Positions 50,995-62,874 of a stretch of DNA of 64,000 nucleotides are shown here, piece after piece; positions within the stretch are counted from its first letter, which is position 1; each line of letters opens with the position of its first letter. The position numbers were made by a program, and so were the translations under genes. Origin of the DNA: Delphinapterus leucas (taxonomy: Eukaryota; Chordata; Mammalia; Artiodactyla; Monodontidae); NCBI RefSeq assembly GCF_002288925.2, contig NW_022098076.1, forward strand, positions 85,199,062-85,263,061. The letters are read 5' to 3'. A model generated the notes under the pieces. The model was not told where the DNA came from. It worked only from the letters and a program-made list of their open reading frames with translations, and searched no databases.

Positions 50995-51155
50995 CTAGGT
51001 TAAGTCATTTAATCTCTCAGATTCTCTGCTCTTTAGTCTGTAAAACCTGGATAAAACAGTCCTCTAATTACTTCACAGTGCTGTTGAGAGGGTGAAATAA
51101 CATATGTAAGCATTGTTTGCAAACTATAAAACACTATTCTGATGTTATTATTAGA
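50995..51155 (+). repeat. MIR SINE, 3' part
   Basis: 'ttaagtcatttaatctctca' then 'ttgagagggtgaaataacat' and 'ctataaaacactattctg' follows MIR order. Its end forms the left arm of a perfect inverted repeat. Confidence 0.6.
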
Positions 51156-51200
51156 ACACAGGGATGAACACGCTGCTCTAATAATAACATCAGAATAGTG
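51132..51200. repeat. Perfect inverted repeat, 24-bp arms
   Basis: The left arm 51132-51155 (starts cactattctg, ends attaga) is the exact reverse complement of the right arm 51177-51200 (starts tctaat, ends gaatagtg). A 21-bp spacer separates them. The pairing does not extend inward or outward by even one base. The single strand could fold as a hairpin. Confidence 0.95.
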
Positions 51201-51476
51201 ATGTTATTGAAGACCCAGGTGCAAGTGTGTCACAATCATTCCCTATGTCTTGGGCAAGTCAACTCACATGGACTTCATCATTCTAACTTCTATATCACTT
51301 GCTTTGACTAGTTCCATGGTCTACAGTATTCATTCCCATTGGAAAATTGAGCTCTTGAACTGGATGGACTGAAGGAAGGGTCTGTCACTCCTCGATGCTT
51401 GCCACTGTCTGGCAAACCAACTAGCTTCCTTTTGCTTTGACAGCTAACTCCTCTGCAGAGAACCCATGAAGGAGGG
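51201..51476. other. Unassigned sequence
   Basis: Nothing recognised. Confidence 0.4.
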
Positions 51477-51814
51477 TGCTGTGATCTGCCTGTGCTCCCC
51501 CCTCTAAATTCATATGTTGAAATCCTATGTTCCAATGTAGTGGTATTAGGAGGTGGGACCTTTGAGAGGTGATTTGATCATGAGAGTGGAACCCTTCTGA
51601 ATGGTGTTAGTGTCCTTATAAAAGAGGCCTGAGAAAGACCCTTGCCCCTTCTGCCATGTGAGGACATAAGAAGTCTGTGGCCTGCAAGAGGGGACAATGA
51701 TGGCACCTTAGTCTTAACTTGCAGGCTCCAGAATCGAAAGAAATAAATTTCTGTTGATTTATAAGCTACCCAGTTTGTGGTATTTTGTTATAGCAGCTCA
51801 AATGGACTAAGACA
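51477..51814 (+). repeat. MST/MLT1-like MaLR solo LTR
   Basis: 338 bp from 'tgctgtgatctgcctgtgc' to 'aatggactaagaca', with 'catatgttgaaatcctatg', 'cttataaaagaggcctgaga' and 'ttctgccatgtgaggacata'. The 5-bp flanks gaggg and gagga differ by one base, consistent with an ERVL-type TSD. AATAAA lies in 'gaaataaatttctgt'. Confidence 0.85.
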
Positions 51815-52785
51815 GAGGAAAATACCCAGGTTGTGTGATCTTCCCCGTAACAGACAGGCTCAGGAGCTGCTTCACAAAGATGGACCTTAGCCTTTTAGAG
51901 GGCTTGGCAGGAGATGGCTCTGAGAAGGCCACTACTAAGTCAGCACTGCCAGGCTCCACAGAGCACCCAGAAGGGCCTGATCAAGTTTTCCCTTCCTAAA
52001 TGATAAAATCAGAGGAACAGCGAGACCAAACAACAATCATCAAACCTCCTTGTTAATTAGGGGGCTTGCGGAATCCCCCAGTATCAGGAAAACTAAGACT
52101 CTTGGTCCTGGCGCCCTTTCTGTCTCACATTCAAATTCTTAAGTGCTTAAAAAGTTTTCTAGTTAGTCATTTGTATATTTATCTTCCTTATGACCTTGAA
52201 AGCTTGGGCAGCTGCACCAATACAACTTTCAAGGCCAAGTTGTCTTTGGAAACTGAATGACATAGACTATCCAAAGCTAGCCAAAGGAGGAATAAGGAAA
52301 GAAAGGGTGAGAGTAGGCACGCAGTAAATATAAATACAGTGTGAAGGTCTACTTAAGCTTAAAATTTTTTAAATAGTAAAATTCTTTGACACCTAATTCT
52401 CTAATGGAAGTTTATACTGTACATTGAGAACAAGGACTGACCCTTTGCAAACATGTTCACTGAAAGTCTTTGGTGGCTGAAAATTATTAGATTAGAACAC
52501 AGGAGGGACACATAGAAAGCACGTCTGTTTCTGTTAGTTCATTAACACAGAGACAGACAAGTTATAAAGCGAGCCAGTGTCCATCTCTAGTGCTAAAGGA
52601 AGGAGACACCAGACAGGAATATTTCCATGGAGGTGAAAATTTCTGGCAGTAACACATTCTGCTGGATGTGGAGCAGAACAAGGGCATTGGCTGGGGATGG
52701 GCAAGATCTTTCAAATGTCTTTGATCATGATGGACTGAAAGCAATCTATTTGACCTTTTATTTTGCATTATGACCCTGTAAAACC
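51815..52785. other. Unassigned sequence
   Basis: No gene or named repeat recognised. Confidence 0.4.
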
Positions 52786-52830
52786 ACACACATACATACA
52801 CACACACACAGACAAATAAACACACACGAC
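52786..52830. repeat. Imperfect (CA)n microsatellite
   Basis: CA-rich tract with TA and GA interruptions. Confidence 0.85.
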
Positions 52831-53118
52831 TGAAACAAAAATTTATAGAGCAATATTTAGCCTTGTAATATGTCATTCTGGCTTGCATTTTCTATTACAC
52901 TGTCTTTCAGTTTTTATAAAATATGATGACGACAGACTACATTCGGTGTGACCCTCTGAAAAATATGTCCGGGAAAATATTCTGAGAGTTATGATGGGTC
53001 TGTCTTGCCTTCTTTGTGCTTCCTTGGAAGTGAAGTTTTGCCTTTTTGGAAATGTTGGGGTTGGGGTGGGGAGCTCTGATAGTAAATGTGTACAGTGTGA
53101 TTTCAAAACCACCAAGGA

Positions 53119-53423
53119 GGGCTTCCCTGGTGGCGCAGTGGTTGAGAATCTGCCTGCCAATGCAGGGAACACGGGTTCGAGCCCTGGTCTGGGAAGATCC
53201 CGCATGCCGTGGAGCAACTGGGCCCGTGAGCCACAGCTACTGAGCCTGCGCATCTGGAGCTTGTGCTCCACAACAAGAGAGGCTGCGACAGTGAGAGGCC
53301 CGCGTACCGCGATGAAGAGTGGCCCCCGCTCCCCACAACTAGAGAAAGCCCACGCACAGAAACGAAGACCCAACACAGCCAAAAATAATAAATAAATAAA
53401 TAAATTTCTTCTAAAAAAAAAAA
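53119..53423 (+). mobile_element. Long CHR-type SINE, 305 bp, 14-bp TSD
   Basis: Sense copy with an extra 3' module ('gcccccgctccccacaacta', 'cccaacacagccaaaaataa') absent from the ~200-bp copies but shared with 29975-30398. It has an AAATA tail and A-run. The TSD aaaaccaccaagga is exact at 53105-53118 and 53424-53437. Confidence 0.95.
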
Positions 53424-53437
53424 AAAACCACCAAGGA

Positions 53438-54177
53438 ATCAAACCTCTCCTCATCACTTTTCAGACACATGAAATTTATCATCAGTTTCATCTCCTGCTT
53501 CAGTAGCGGTGTAACAAGCGTCTGTTGTACGTCAGGCACTTTTTTCTCTGTGAAGGAACTTTGGGTGGTCATTTTCTCTTTTCTACTTTTTGATGGTTTC
53601 CTTTTTCCTAAAAAACCCATTGTCTAAAAAGGAGGATGTTTCAGAATTATTTTCAGTGACTTGGAGAAAAACTACATTGATTTCTAGTTATTCAAAATGT
53701 TTTTAGCTGATAGAAATAGACATTTAAATTGTGGCTTTCATGTTCAAGGTTTAGTTTAATATTCTGGAAAGGAAGAGGTGTGTACATGTGAGGAAACCTA
53801 TAATAATACCATTTGTGTCCAAGCCAGCTTTCAAATTACATAACCCATCACCTAGGCCTATCTGTCCATGAATTTCTAACATCTTACTCCCATGTGGGAA
53901 AGGAAAAATACTTCATTGGCCTTTTGCTGATAGAAAAAAAAGGCATCAATAATCGCTGGACACTTGCTAACTAATAGAATCTTGTCCTTTCTCAATTTCT
54001 AATAGTGTGTCAAGCTGTCAGCCAGGACAGAACCACATAAAATGATCTGAATCTTTTGTCTGTTGGTTTATTTTCATTGGCATATTCAGGAAAATCAGTC
54101 TGAATGGCTTGTCTTACCTGTCGTAATAGCCTAATGTTTTTCAAGGTCCCATGTAATATTTAGGTGCTCATCAAAAA
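53438..54177. other. Unassigned sequence
   Basis: Nothing recognised. Confidence 0.4.
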
Positions 54178-54186
54178 TGTTGTTCT

Positions 54187-54403
54187 GGGCTTCCCTGGTG
54201 GCGCAGTGGTTGAGAATCCGCCTGCCGATGCAGGGGACACGGGTTCGTGCCCCGGTCCGGGAAGATCCCACATGCCGCGGAGCGGCTGGGCCCGTGAGCC
54301 ATGGCCGCTGAGCCTGTGCGTCCGGAGCCTGTGCTCTGCGACGGGAGAGGCCACAGCAGTGAGAGGCCCGCGTACCGCAAAAAAATAAATAAATAAATAA
54401 AAT
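54187..54403 (+). mobile_element. CHR SINE, plus strand, near-consensus
   Basis: Full copy with the A box tggcgcagtgg at 54199-54209 and the B-box-like ggttcgtgccc at 54242-54252, then an AAATA-type tail. The TSD tgttgttct is exact at 54178-54186 and 54404-54412. Few differences from the majority sequence of the copies here, so it may be among the youngest. Confidence 0.95.
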
Positions 54404-54412
54404 TGTTGTTCT

Positions 54413-54650
54413 TTCTCACCTTTATTACTGCACTAGCTTTTTTTGACTGGTTTCTTTCTCCTCCACATTTATCCTTCTGCAGTTTAGCCTACTTACTATT
54501 CATATCAAAAAATATTCTTCACAGCTTCTTATTCATGTCCTCAAATGTTCTAACTCTGTTCATTGCTACATGTAATCCTTCCTCTTGGAATGTCTTTCCT
54601 AACTTCAAGTGTTGAAGTTTACCAGTCCTTCAGGGATCAACTGAAATATT
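54413..54650 (+). repeat. LINE2 relic, plus strand
   Basis: 'tgtaatccttcctcttggaa' then 'tgtctttcctaacttcaag' and 'agtccttcagggatcaactg' fit the sense LINE2 3' region. It meets the next LINE2 piece in the opposite orientation. Confidence 0.5.
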
Positions 54651-54654
54651 GATA

Positions 54655-56480
54655 GTCACTCAATGATTTATTCATTCAGCAATATGTACTTATTACAGGC
54701 TTATTAGATCCCAGACTTTCTGTTAGAGCCCAAGGATAGGTATACCTATAATAATAATAATAATACACTGTTGTTGTTGTTGTTATTTATTCCACACTCT
54801 CACAGTGCTTACAGCCTAGTTGGGAAGGAAAGAGAGTAAACAGGCAATCGTATTACAATGTGATGATTACCATATTAAGGGATGTACAGAGTGTTCTGAG
54901 TTTCCATACGAGAAACAATTAAAACCAGTTTATTGGAACTAGGGAAGGTTGTAGAATAAGTAACATTTAGGCTAAAACTAAGATAGATGAAAGCTAATAG
55001 GGAACATAAGATAATGATCCAAATAAGGGGGAAAGCATGTATGAGAAACCTATAACTGAGAGAGTATAGCATTTTTAAGGAAGTAAAAACACTTAGTAAT
55101 GGCAAGCTAAATAAAAGCAAAATTGAGGCTTGGAAACTAAGCAAAAACCAGATAAGGAAGGACTCCATCCTGAAAGAAACATGGAGCCCTTGAAATATTT
55201 TAAGCAGAACAGTGGCCGGATCAGATTTGCATGTGAGAATAACAGTTTTGGCTGCTCTAAGGAAATCTTCTTAAAGAAGGGAAAACTTGAAATAAGAGGC
55301 TCTTACAGAAGTCCAAATGCAAAATGATGATGGCCTGAACTGGAGAAGTGGCAGGGAGAGAGAGTGAACTGAGAAGGTTTGGGACGTTTAGTCGTGGAAT
55401 GCAGGCTTTGCTGCTGGATTGGATGTGCAGGGAGGGAATGAGGGAGGAGTGAAGCATCATCCCCAGCGCTGTGATCTGGACGATGGGTCAGTTGAGGGTA
55501 CCAAAGAGAACACACAGGAGAATGCATGATTTTAAGGTGAAAAATAGTTTTAGATTTTGGAGTGTTAATATTATAGTCCTTGTGGGAAAGCCAAAAGAAG
55601 TAGGATATCAAGATCTGAATATCAAAAGACACTTATGGGTTTTAGTTGTGAACCTGTGAATCAACATCACTAGATGGTAATTTAAACCATTGGAATGGAT
55701 AGCATTCACAGGGGCAGATAATGAGAAGAAGATTTAAAACAAACTCTAAGGAACGCAAAATTTAGTAGCTCAGAAGAGTAGGAATCCCAAAATAATGAAA
55801 AAGGACCACCAGAAGGAAATGGGAAAACCAGGTGTGTTGTCACAATAGGGAAGAGGGTGCTTTAGAGAAGAAAGGGTGTGCAATGTTCCCAAGTAATCAA
55901 GTCAGATAAGAACGGAGATGTAGCATCCCTGTTAAGTACTAGTTTGCCCAGGAAAGTCCCAATTTTTGTTATTAAGGCATCATTATTAGTAGCCCACCTT
56001 TCACTCTCAAAAGCATCCCATTTTGGGTGATAAATGGTAGAGTTATCATTGGTAAGGATAGTTTTAGGAGAATTGGGGAGTGCAAAAACTAGCAAAAAAG
56101 TGGGTTGAGAACTGTGTTGTATAAACTGAAGTAGAAACACACTTAGCATAGATGGTTCTTTGGTTTGGCTGTGGCAGAGAGAAGGGGGGCGGGTTGGATT
56201 TAGCTGAGGAAGTCCTGGAGAAGAGGGAAAGGTGTTTACAATAACCGTGTTTAAATGTTGACAGGGAAGAACCTATATGCAAAGGAAAGATAATGACCAG
56301 AAAGAAGTTTCTCAAAAGGCAAGAGGAGGTAGAGTTGGAGTTACCAAAAGATGAGCGTTAGAAAATAAAATGGTAACTTTTCTATTGCATCTGAAGAGAA
56401 GGAAGAAAGGATGAAGGACTGAATACAGGTAAGTCTGTAGATATATTGGAAATTTCTATCAGATGACTTCTTTTTTCTCT
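54655..56480 (-). repeat. LINE2-like relic, minus strand, extended
   Basis: Starts 'tttattcattcagcaatatg', then 'gtgcttacagcctagttggg', 'aagcagaacagtggccggat' and 'gctgctggattggatgtgca'. This order is the reverse of LINE2. The part right of about 55500 is more diverged and less certain. It contains (ATA)n at 54749-54765 and (TTG)n at 54770-54785. Confidence 0.5.
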
Positions 56481-57049
56481 GCAAGGTTACAGGCTAGATT
56501 ATTTGCTTGGATTCCTTTATTCTAATATTCAAACTACATTTTTTGAGTGTTGTAAATCAAAGCACAGTAGGGCAGCTATCACTAGCTGAATTGTGTGAGG
56601 GTGAAACCAAAGATTAGCTATTTTAGGTTCGTTTCCAGGGTATATTTTCAGTGGCAGGGGTGGCGGGCAAAGGTGGGTGCCAGCAGGAGGACTAAAGGAA
56701 GTTGCTTCTATGATGACAAAGCCTGAGCTCTGAATCCCGTGTGAATCTGCTGCTATCTTTTCATTTCCACATATATTAAGGAACAAACTTTTCCAATTTC
56801 CAGCCCTTTTTTGAAAGTGGTAGGAGGTGGTGCGAGACAACACTTCAATTAAGTGTCTCCATGATTTCTCCTTTGGAAATCCTTCCACACTTTATAAAAG
56901 AGGAGAGCATCAGCATGTTATCACAGCCCTTCTGCATTCCAAAGAAATCATGCTCATGGTCTTACAGGTTTGAGGGTTGTATGGACATTCCAACTAATAC
57001 GTAGCTTTAGGACTGGACAATATAAATTCGATTTTTTTTTTTTGTACCA
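56481..57049. other. Unassigned sequence
   Basis: The 119-codon minus frame at 56529-56888 has no recognised domain. A T-run lies near 57032-57043. Confidence 0.4.
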
Positions 57050-57310
57050 GGAATGGAAAGAATTCTGAATTTAGAGATAAAATACCTGGGCTTAAATCTC
57101 AATTTTGCTACTTAATAGTTATGTGAAACTACTAGAAAACTTACTTAAACTCAAGCTTCTGTTTTCTCATCTGTAAAAAGAGGATATTGAGCTGTGCTCT
57201 GCTGAATGCATACAGCTTCTGTGAGAATTAGATCGGGCAATGCGTATGAAAGTACTTCTAATCAAATACAAATTATAAGACCAAAAGAAGTGCCTGGGCC
57301 ATCGTTACGT
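57050..57310 (+). repeat. MIR SINE
   Basis: 'tacctgggcttaaatctcaa' then 'ttttgctacttaatagttat' and 'gttttctcatctgtaaaaag' follows the MIR consensus order through the core. Confidence 0.65.
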
Positions 57311-59559
57311 GCCATGAGATATATACAGGCTCATGAAATCATTCTGATGTAACAGAGTGGACTCACGGATGGAGCAGAAAACATAAGAACAATCTAAAGT
57401 CAAATTTCAACCAGCTAGAGTTCAATTAATCAAAACTATTAATTTATCAATCAAAGGTTTATTTGTATTTTATGTTTAGGAGAAAGACTTCCCCTCCCCA
57501 TGCTCACTCCCACACCCTACCACTACATTCCTAGTATATATCCCGGAATTAAAAAAATGTTTAATACCTGAATCAATAATATCAAAGCCTTATACACAGT
57601 GAAGTTTAAATCACATTGGGTTCAGTAACTTCCACTACATTTTATTTCACAAGGCAGGGACAGTTTTGGAGTTTATAATGAAGTTACAGTTTTTTCCCCA
57701 TTAATTTTGAATCACCAAAAATGCAATGCCCTTGTTCAAGTAATCCAAGAAAGTATAATTTTATTCTAGGCCATCATTAGACATTTGACAATGTTCAGGC
57801 TGATCTATTTAAATTTGTTTATATGAATGATATACATTTGGTCTACATTTTGCAATCACCATATAATCATCTCACCCTGCCTGGAATATTTTTCCTCCTA
57901 AGTGGGTCCATCCAATAGTTGCAGGTAAGTACATTTCCAGCCTTGGTTTGCAGACATATGTCTGGAAGTGCATTCACTTTGAATCTCTGCTTTTGCAATC
58001 TAGAAAAGACTGTTGACATGCTTTGGAGATGGAGGCACTGTCCAATAATCTGCACCTGGCCAAACCTTTTGCTGCAAAGTCCCGTGAGGATGGCAGTGCA
58101 GACCAGGCCAATTCGCCTCAATCCATACCCAAATGAAGTGCCAACTAATATGGGGGTCAAACCTTACAGCAATGAGTGAAAGTAGCTATTATGAGAAGTT
58201 TAATTCAGATGTAATCCTCTTCCCTGATGTTGCGATTTCAAATGACAATGAAAGACTCCAAAGACAGACGCAACCAACATGATGGTTATTTCCTTTCCTA
58301 CTTCAGGTCTCACTTTCCCCTGTCATGTGCTCAGGAATGGGACTCACTCCATAACTCCAGTTTGTGAATGGCAATTAGTATTGTCCAATCACGGTGATTC
58401 TATGTCATTTGCCAACAATGAATAGAAGAATAAGCATATGACAAAAATTCTGGTCAACAAGATGTAGGTAAAAATCTCAGTCTTCTGGAACAGGTTTTAT
58501 TCATTTTTAGGAAAAGATGTAAGAAGAGGCTCCAATGTTTTCCTGCCCCCGGTGAAGTTGTGTGTGGACAGTTGTCTAAGGGTGGGATACCTGAAGTCCA
58601 GGCTGCCATTTTGTGACATGAGGGGGCACGTTGGATGGTGACTGTCAGTGTGGTGCAGACAGCAGAGTGGAATCAAGGAAAGGAACTGGGTCCTTGATGC
58701 TGTTGTCACACTGCTGAGCAAACTGATTCTGTAACAAATAGACTCTAGGCTCACCGTTATCAGCAGCCAAAGATATCTTATACTACCCTTAATTAATTTT
58801 ACAAGAGATAATTTTAATCTTTCGTTCTCAGCAAGACAGGGTTCATTGGCAGTCTTTTCATTACCTTCTGATAGAATGAATACCCACAGGTCTGCTCCAT
58901 AGAGGTAAAAGGTAGCATAAAAAGGAAAAAAAATAGCAAAGTACTATTGTCATCGAATCAGAACTTCATCAGCCCCGTCAACCTCCTGACCCTCTGAGCC
59001 AGGAGCAAAACCTCTGCCTTTCAGCTGCCCCTGCCATCCTCCCTGAACAAGGCCACCCATTACCTAGACCTCAGCTTCCCCAGTGGCATTTCCTGTTTGT
59101 CTGGTTTTCCACACAATCCCAACCTCTGCCATGTGGTCTCATTCCACTGCCATTCACACAACAATATGGTATGGTCTCAATTTTGAGCTTGACTCATAAC
59201 TTTGGCAGGAGTCAATGTACTCTCTGTGTCCTCAGCGTCCATCCTAGAACCCCTAACAGTACCTGAAGATCAGAAACCTGAAACCAGAACCTGACTGAAA
59301 GGACAGTTTTCAACTCAGACACTGCACTCCTGCACTGCTGTAGCATGAATCTTGGTGCTGTCTTGTCTTAGGTTCTCATTAATGAGCCAATTAAAACTGT
59401 CAGCCAACTTCTTACCCTCCTTTCCTGTCTCAGTCTCCAACATGTTCTCTTGATCCACATTGAGTCACTTAAGTCTTCCTCTGTTCTGATAACATTTAAA
59501 ATCAATAATTAAATAACTTACTCCTGTTTTCACAAACTCTATTTAAAAATTATTGACCA
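57311..59559. other. Unassigned sequence
   Basis: About 2.2 kb. The frames at 57867-58179 overlap on opposite strands and lack any family signature. 58300-58760 could be an old LTR-like repeat but I cannot name it. Confidence 0.35.
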
Positions 59560-59690
59560 CTGTTTTTCTTTTATATATTATATATTAATATAGTACACAT
59601 GATATAATGTATTTTATAACTTATAAAATAATTTTATATTTTATGTTAAATATTATATATTATGTATATCTTATATTTAAAAGTTCTCCT
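59560..59690. repeat. AT-rich low-complexity tract
   Basis: Almost pure A/T, with several TATATTA-like imperfect palindromes. Confidence 0.8.
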
Positions 59691-59913
59691 GATTCCAAAA
59701 ATTACCATCCTTTATTTTTCTAATGACTTCACTCTACCATCTTTTTGTATTTCTATTGTGAGCTAACTTTCCTATATTTCCAATGCTTTTTTTTTGTTTC
59801 AACCTTTTTCTTTTGTCTTTTTTTTCTTGGTCAAAACCTTCCTCCCCCATCCCAATGACACCACTACTCTTAAACAATTGATAAAGAGTGATCATCTTCC
59901 ACTGTTCTTTTTT

Positions 59914-59916
<3 letters not shown>

Positions 59917-59955
<39 letters not shown>
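59917..59955. repeat. (GT)n microsatellite
   Basis: About 19 uninterrupted GT units. Likely to vary in length between individuals. Confidence 0.95.
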
Positions 59956-59957
<2 letters not shown>

Positions 59958-60149
59958 CATGCACATACCTGCATGAGTTAAGGGGTATTTTGAGGAAGAG
60001 AGTAAAGGAAAAAGGGGCTGTTACTCCTTACACTCTCCACATCAACCATCAACATCCTTTCTTTAGAAGTTCCAGCTGAATCAGTCTCTTTTTAGTCTTT
60101 ACATGTTATTTATGTCCAAGACTCCATGACACCCTGAATGTATATTAGG

Positions 60150-61470
60150 AATTTGACATCAGACTCATAGTTTACATACTATTCTAAGGGTTTAACTTAT
60201 TTAGGTAGACATAGGAGCCATCTAAGGGTTTGAAAGTTGAATGTGATTCTGTCATATTTGACTTTAAAATCAGTCACGCTGGAAGCTGGATTTAAAATGT
60301 ATTTGAGGGAGACACATCTGGAACACAGGAGGCCCTTTGGGAGACTGTGTCAGTAATCCAGAAAATATTTGATGAGGGTTTAAATTAAGGGAATAGTATC
60401 AGAAATGAAAGGAGTGGATGAATTTAAGAAATGCTTAGATAGTAAAGTCAGTGAGGGTTAGTCGTTGATTAGATACAGAGAGTGAAGAAGGCAGAATCAG
60501 AAACATTTCCCCAGGCTTCTAGCTTGAGTTATGGGTAGGCAGTAATGCCCCCCCCAAAAGAAAGAATAACAGTATTGAAATAATAATAATAGCCATCATT
60601 AATTGAGCACTTACATACCAGGCATTCTTCAACATGAATTTTATTTTTTCCTTTCATCCTCACAACATCTTAAAGAGATTAAATTTTATTTTCATCTTCA
60701 GAAGAAAAATGAGAGGTACAGAAAGGTTAACTAGCTTACAGAAGTTCACGCAGGCACGGAATGAGGGAACAGAATTCATACTGAGACACTCTGACCTCAG
60801 AACCTGTCCTCAGAGTTTTACAAATCAGGGTTATGGGGACTTGAGGAGGCAAGGAGTGACGCAATGATGAGTTCCATTTTATAGATGCTGGATTTCAGAT
60901 CCCAGAGTTTTTCTTAAGCAAGAGATTAGATATAAGAGTTTGAATCTCTGGATAAACTTAGAGATTTGAGAGAATCGTTAACTTAACAGGAGCCATATTA
61001 GATAATATTTGAGTGGATGACATCACTCAGAGCACTATAGAGTGAGATTTAGAGTGCGCTCAAGACAGAGCCCTGAGCAACAGCAACATAGAAGGTATCA
61101 GAATAAGAGAGCCTATGAATAAGAAGGAGGCAACTGTCAGGAATGTAGAAGCAGAAGCAAGAGACTATGCTGGGAAAGTTCAAAAAGGAGGTGAGAGCCA
61201 TGCTGCTGGAGGGTCTAGTAAGATGAACCCTAAGAAACTTCCATTCGCTTCTCAATGTGAAAATCATTGGTGGTTCCATCAAAAATAACTACCCAAAACT
61301 TAGGAAAAGTGGAGAGAGCAGAAACCAGGTGTAAACAAGCTTGGAAACAAATGGGAGGTAGCCAGGTGTTAAGTCAAATTTAGATTAATTTTCCATAAGT
61401 TTATATAAGAAGAGGAGAGTAATTAGATGACAGCTAAAGGATGTAGAATCAAGGGAGTTTATTGTTTGTG
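60150..61470 (-). repeat. LINE2-like relic split by MIR
   Basis: 'cagtaatccagaaaatattt', 'ccccaggcttctagcttgag' and, after the MIR, 'gagccctgagcaacagcaac' and 'ctggagggtctagtaagatg' follow the extended reverse LINE2-like order. Diverged. Confidence 0.4.
60580..60815 (-). repeat. MIR SINE, minus strand
   Basis: 'ttaattgagcacttacatac', 'catcctcacaacatcttaaa' and 'gaggtacagaaaggttaact' are the reverse of the MIR 3' and core regions. It appears inserted in the LINE2-like repeat. Confidence 0.6.
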
Positions 61471-61942
61471 TCATTCATTTAGGTATACATTTAGGGTGAC
61501 AGAAAGTTAAATAGGCTGTTGCCTATGTAGAGGGAGAGGATGAAGACAATCTAGGGATGGTTATGGAGGAACATCCCCCCTGCCCCAAGGAGATCCCCTG
61601 ATCAAGCCCATGGGAGGAGGTGGGCTTCCATGTAAATATGCCTCTGTGACTTCTCCCATTTTTTGGTTCACTCGCTCTAATAACCGAAAGCCTAGCAAAT
61701 AAACATAAGGGCAGTCTCTCCACATCTTTCTAAGGTCGGATACCACCTACCTGACCTTGATTCTATCCTTGCCTCAAGAACTTAGATCATCAGTTACCCC
61801 TACCATCCTCTGTACTTCCAGCCCAACTCCTCCATTAATACTTTCCTCCTGGTCTCAAAGAAAGCCCAGGAGATGGCACTCCTTTTCCTCAATTCTACTT
61901 TTCCCTCCAGTTTCCAACCATACAGCGTCTATTTTTCACTGC
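61471..61942. other. Unassigned sequence
   Basis: Nothing recognised. Confidence 0.4.
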
Positions 61943-61952
61943 CAAGCTTTTA

Positions 61953-62171
61953 TTTTTAACTTTTTATTGGAGTGTAGTTGATTAACAATGTTGTGTTAGT
62001 TTCAGGTGCGAAAACTAACAGCAAAGTGATTCAGTTATATATATACATGCATCTATTCTTTTTCAAATTCTCTTTCCGCTTAGGTTGTTACATAATATTG
62101 GGCAGAGTTCCCTGTGCTGTACACTAGGTCCTTTTTTGTTATCCATGTTAAATATAGTAGTGTGTACAGGT
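61953..62171 (-). mobile_element. L1 3'-end insertion, minus strand, 10-bp TSD
   Basis: 'ttattggagtgtagttgatt', 'aacaatgttgtgttagtttc' and 'agagttccctgtgctgtaca' are the reverse of the L1 3' UTR. The TSD caagctttta is exact at 61943-61952 and 62172-62181. The sequence differs in detail from the 7.9 and 20.7 kb copies, so it belongs to another L1 subfamily. Confidence 0.85.
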
Positions 62172-62228
62172 CAAGCTTTTAGGAACGTTAGACTACAGGC
62201 AAAGACTTCATTTCTTTCCTGCTCATTC

Positions 62229-62690
62229 TGATACTGACCAGGGTTCTTTGCCTTCCCCAGTCAATAGAAATTGATAAGAGGCCAGACAAGAAATTCAGGC
62301 AAGGCTTTATTGGGCCCCCTGCTGTGGCAGGGGGGAGCAAAAACAAGTAACAGTTTCCCTTGCTCACTCCCTCAGAGGGGCGAGAGGGTAGGGGGGTGTC
62401 CAGGTGTCAGGTTGGAGGGGCGGCTTAGGTGGCTTGCCCACCTTTTTGGTGGTGTTGAGTGCAGGGGGCATGCGCAGTACCCTGCTTTTGCTCCTGACAC
62501 CCTGTTTTTGCTCCCAGATCTTCAGAAGTGGCAGTTGGGTGTTTGGTCTTTTTGTATCTTGTCCATAATTTGCCCCAACTGCACATGCACACAGTTATTT
62601 TTAGTCCCTTATAGTTTCTTTGTATTTTGTTGCTCAAAAGGGTCCCAGGCCCCAGGGTACAGCCTGTCTCCATTCCTGCAAGTGTTTACA
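62229..62690 (-). repeat. Solo ERV LTR, minus strand
   Basis: 462 bp. Read on the minus strand it begins TGTAAACACTTGC and ends GGTCAGTATCA, with AATAAA (plus-strand tttatt at 62306-62311) followed by a U5-like segment. The 4-bp flanks attc and atta agree at three positions. No internal retroviral sequence is next to it, so it is a solo LTR. The exact family is not assigned. Confidence 0.7.
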
Positions 62691-62874
62691 ATTAGTCTTT
62701 AGATCCCACTCCTCTAGGATATTATTCTCTCAAAAGCCACTACTACTCCTCCAGTTTCCGTATCTGGTGAATTGAAACCTTTAGTTCTTTTGTGACAATT
62801 GCCTTCCATTTTCTTCTGCTTTTCCTGTTTCTGATTGTAACTCTTTCACCATTCCTGGTAGTAATAATATTGAC

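Noticed and set aside
52873..53457. 194-codon minus-strand open frame
   Set aside because: Mostly the antisense of the CHR SINE at 53119-53423 plus its flanks. It is an artefact of the repeat.
57867..58179. Possible processed pseudogene
   Set aside because: Both strands give open frames of about 90 codons but neither resembles a family I know, and there is no A-tail or TSD.
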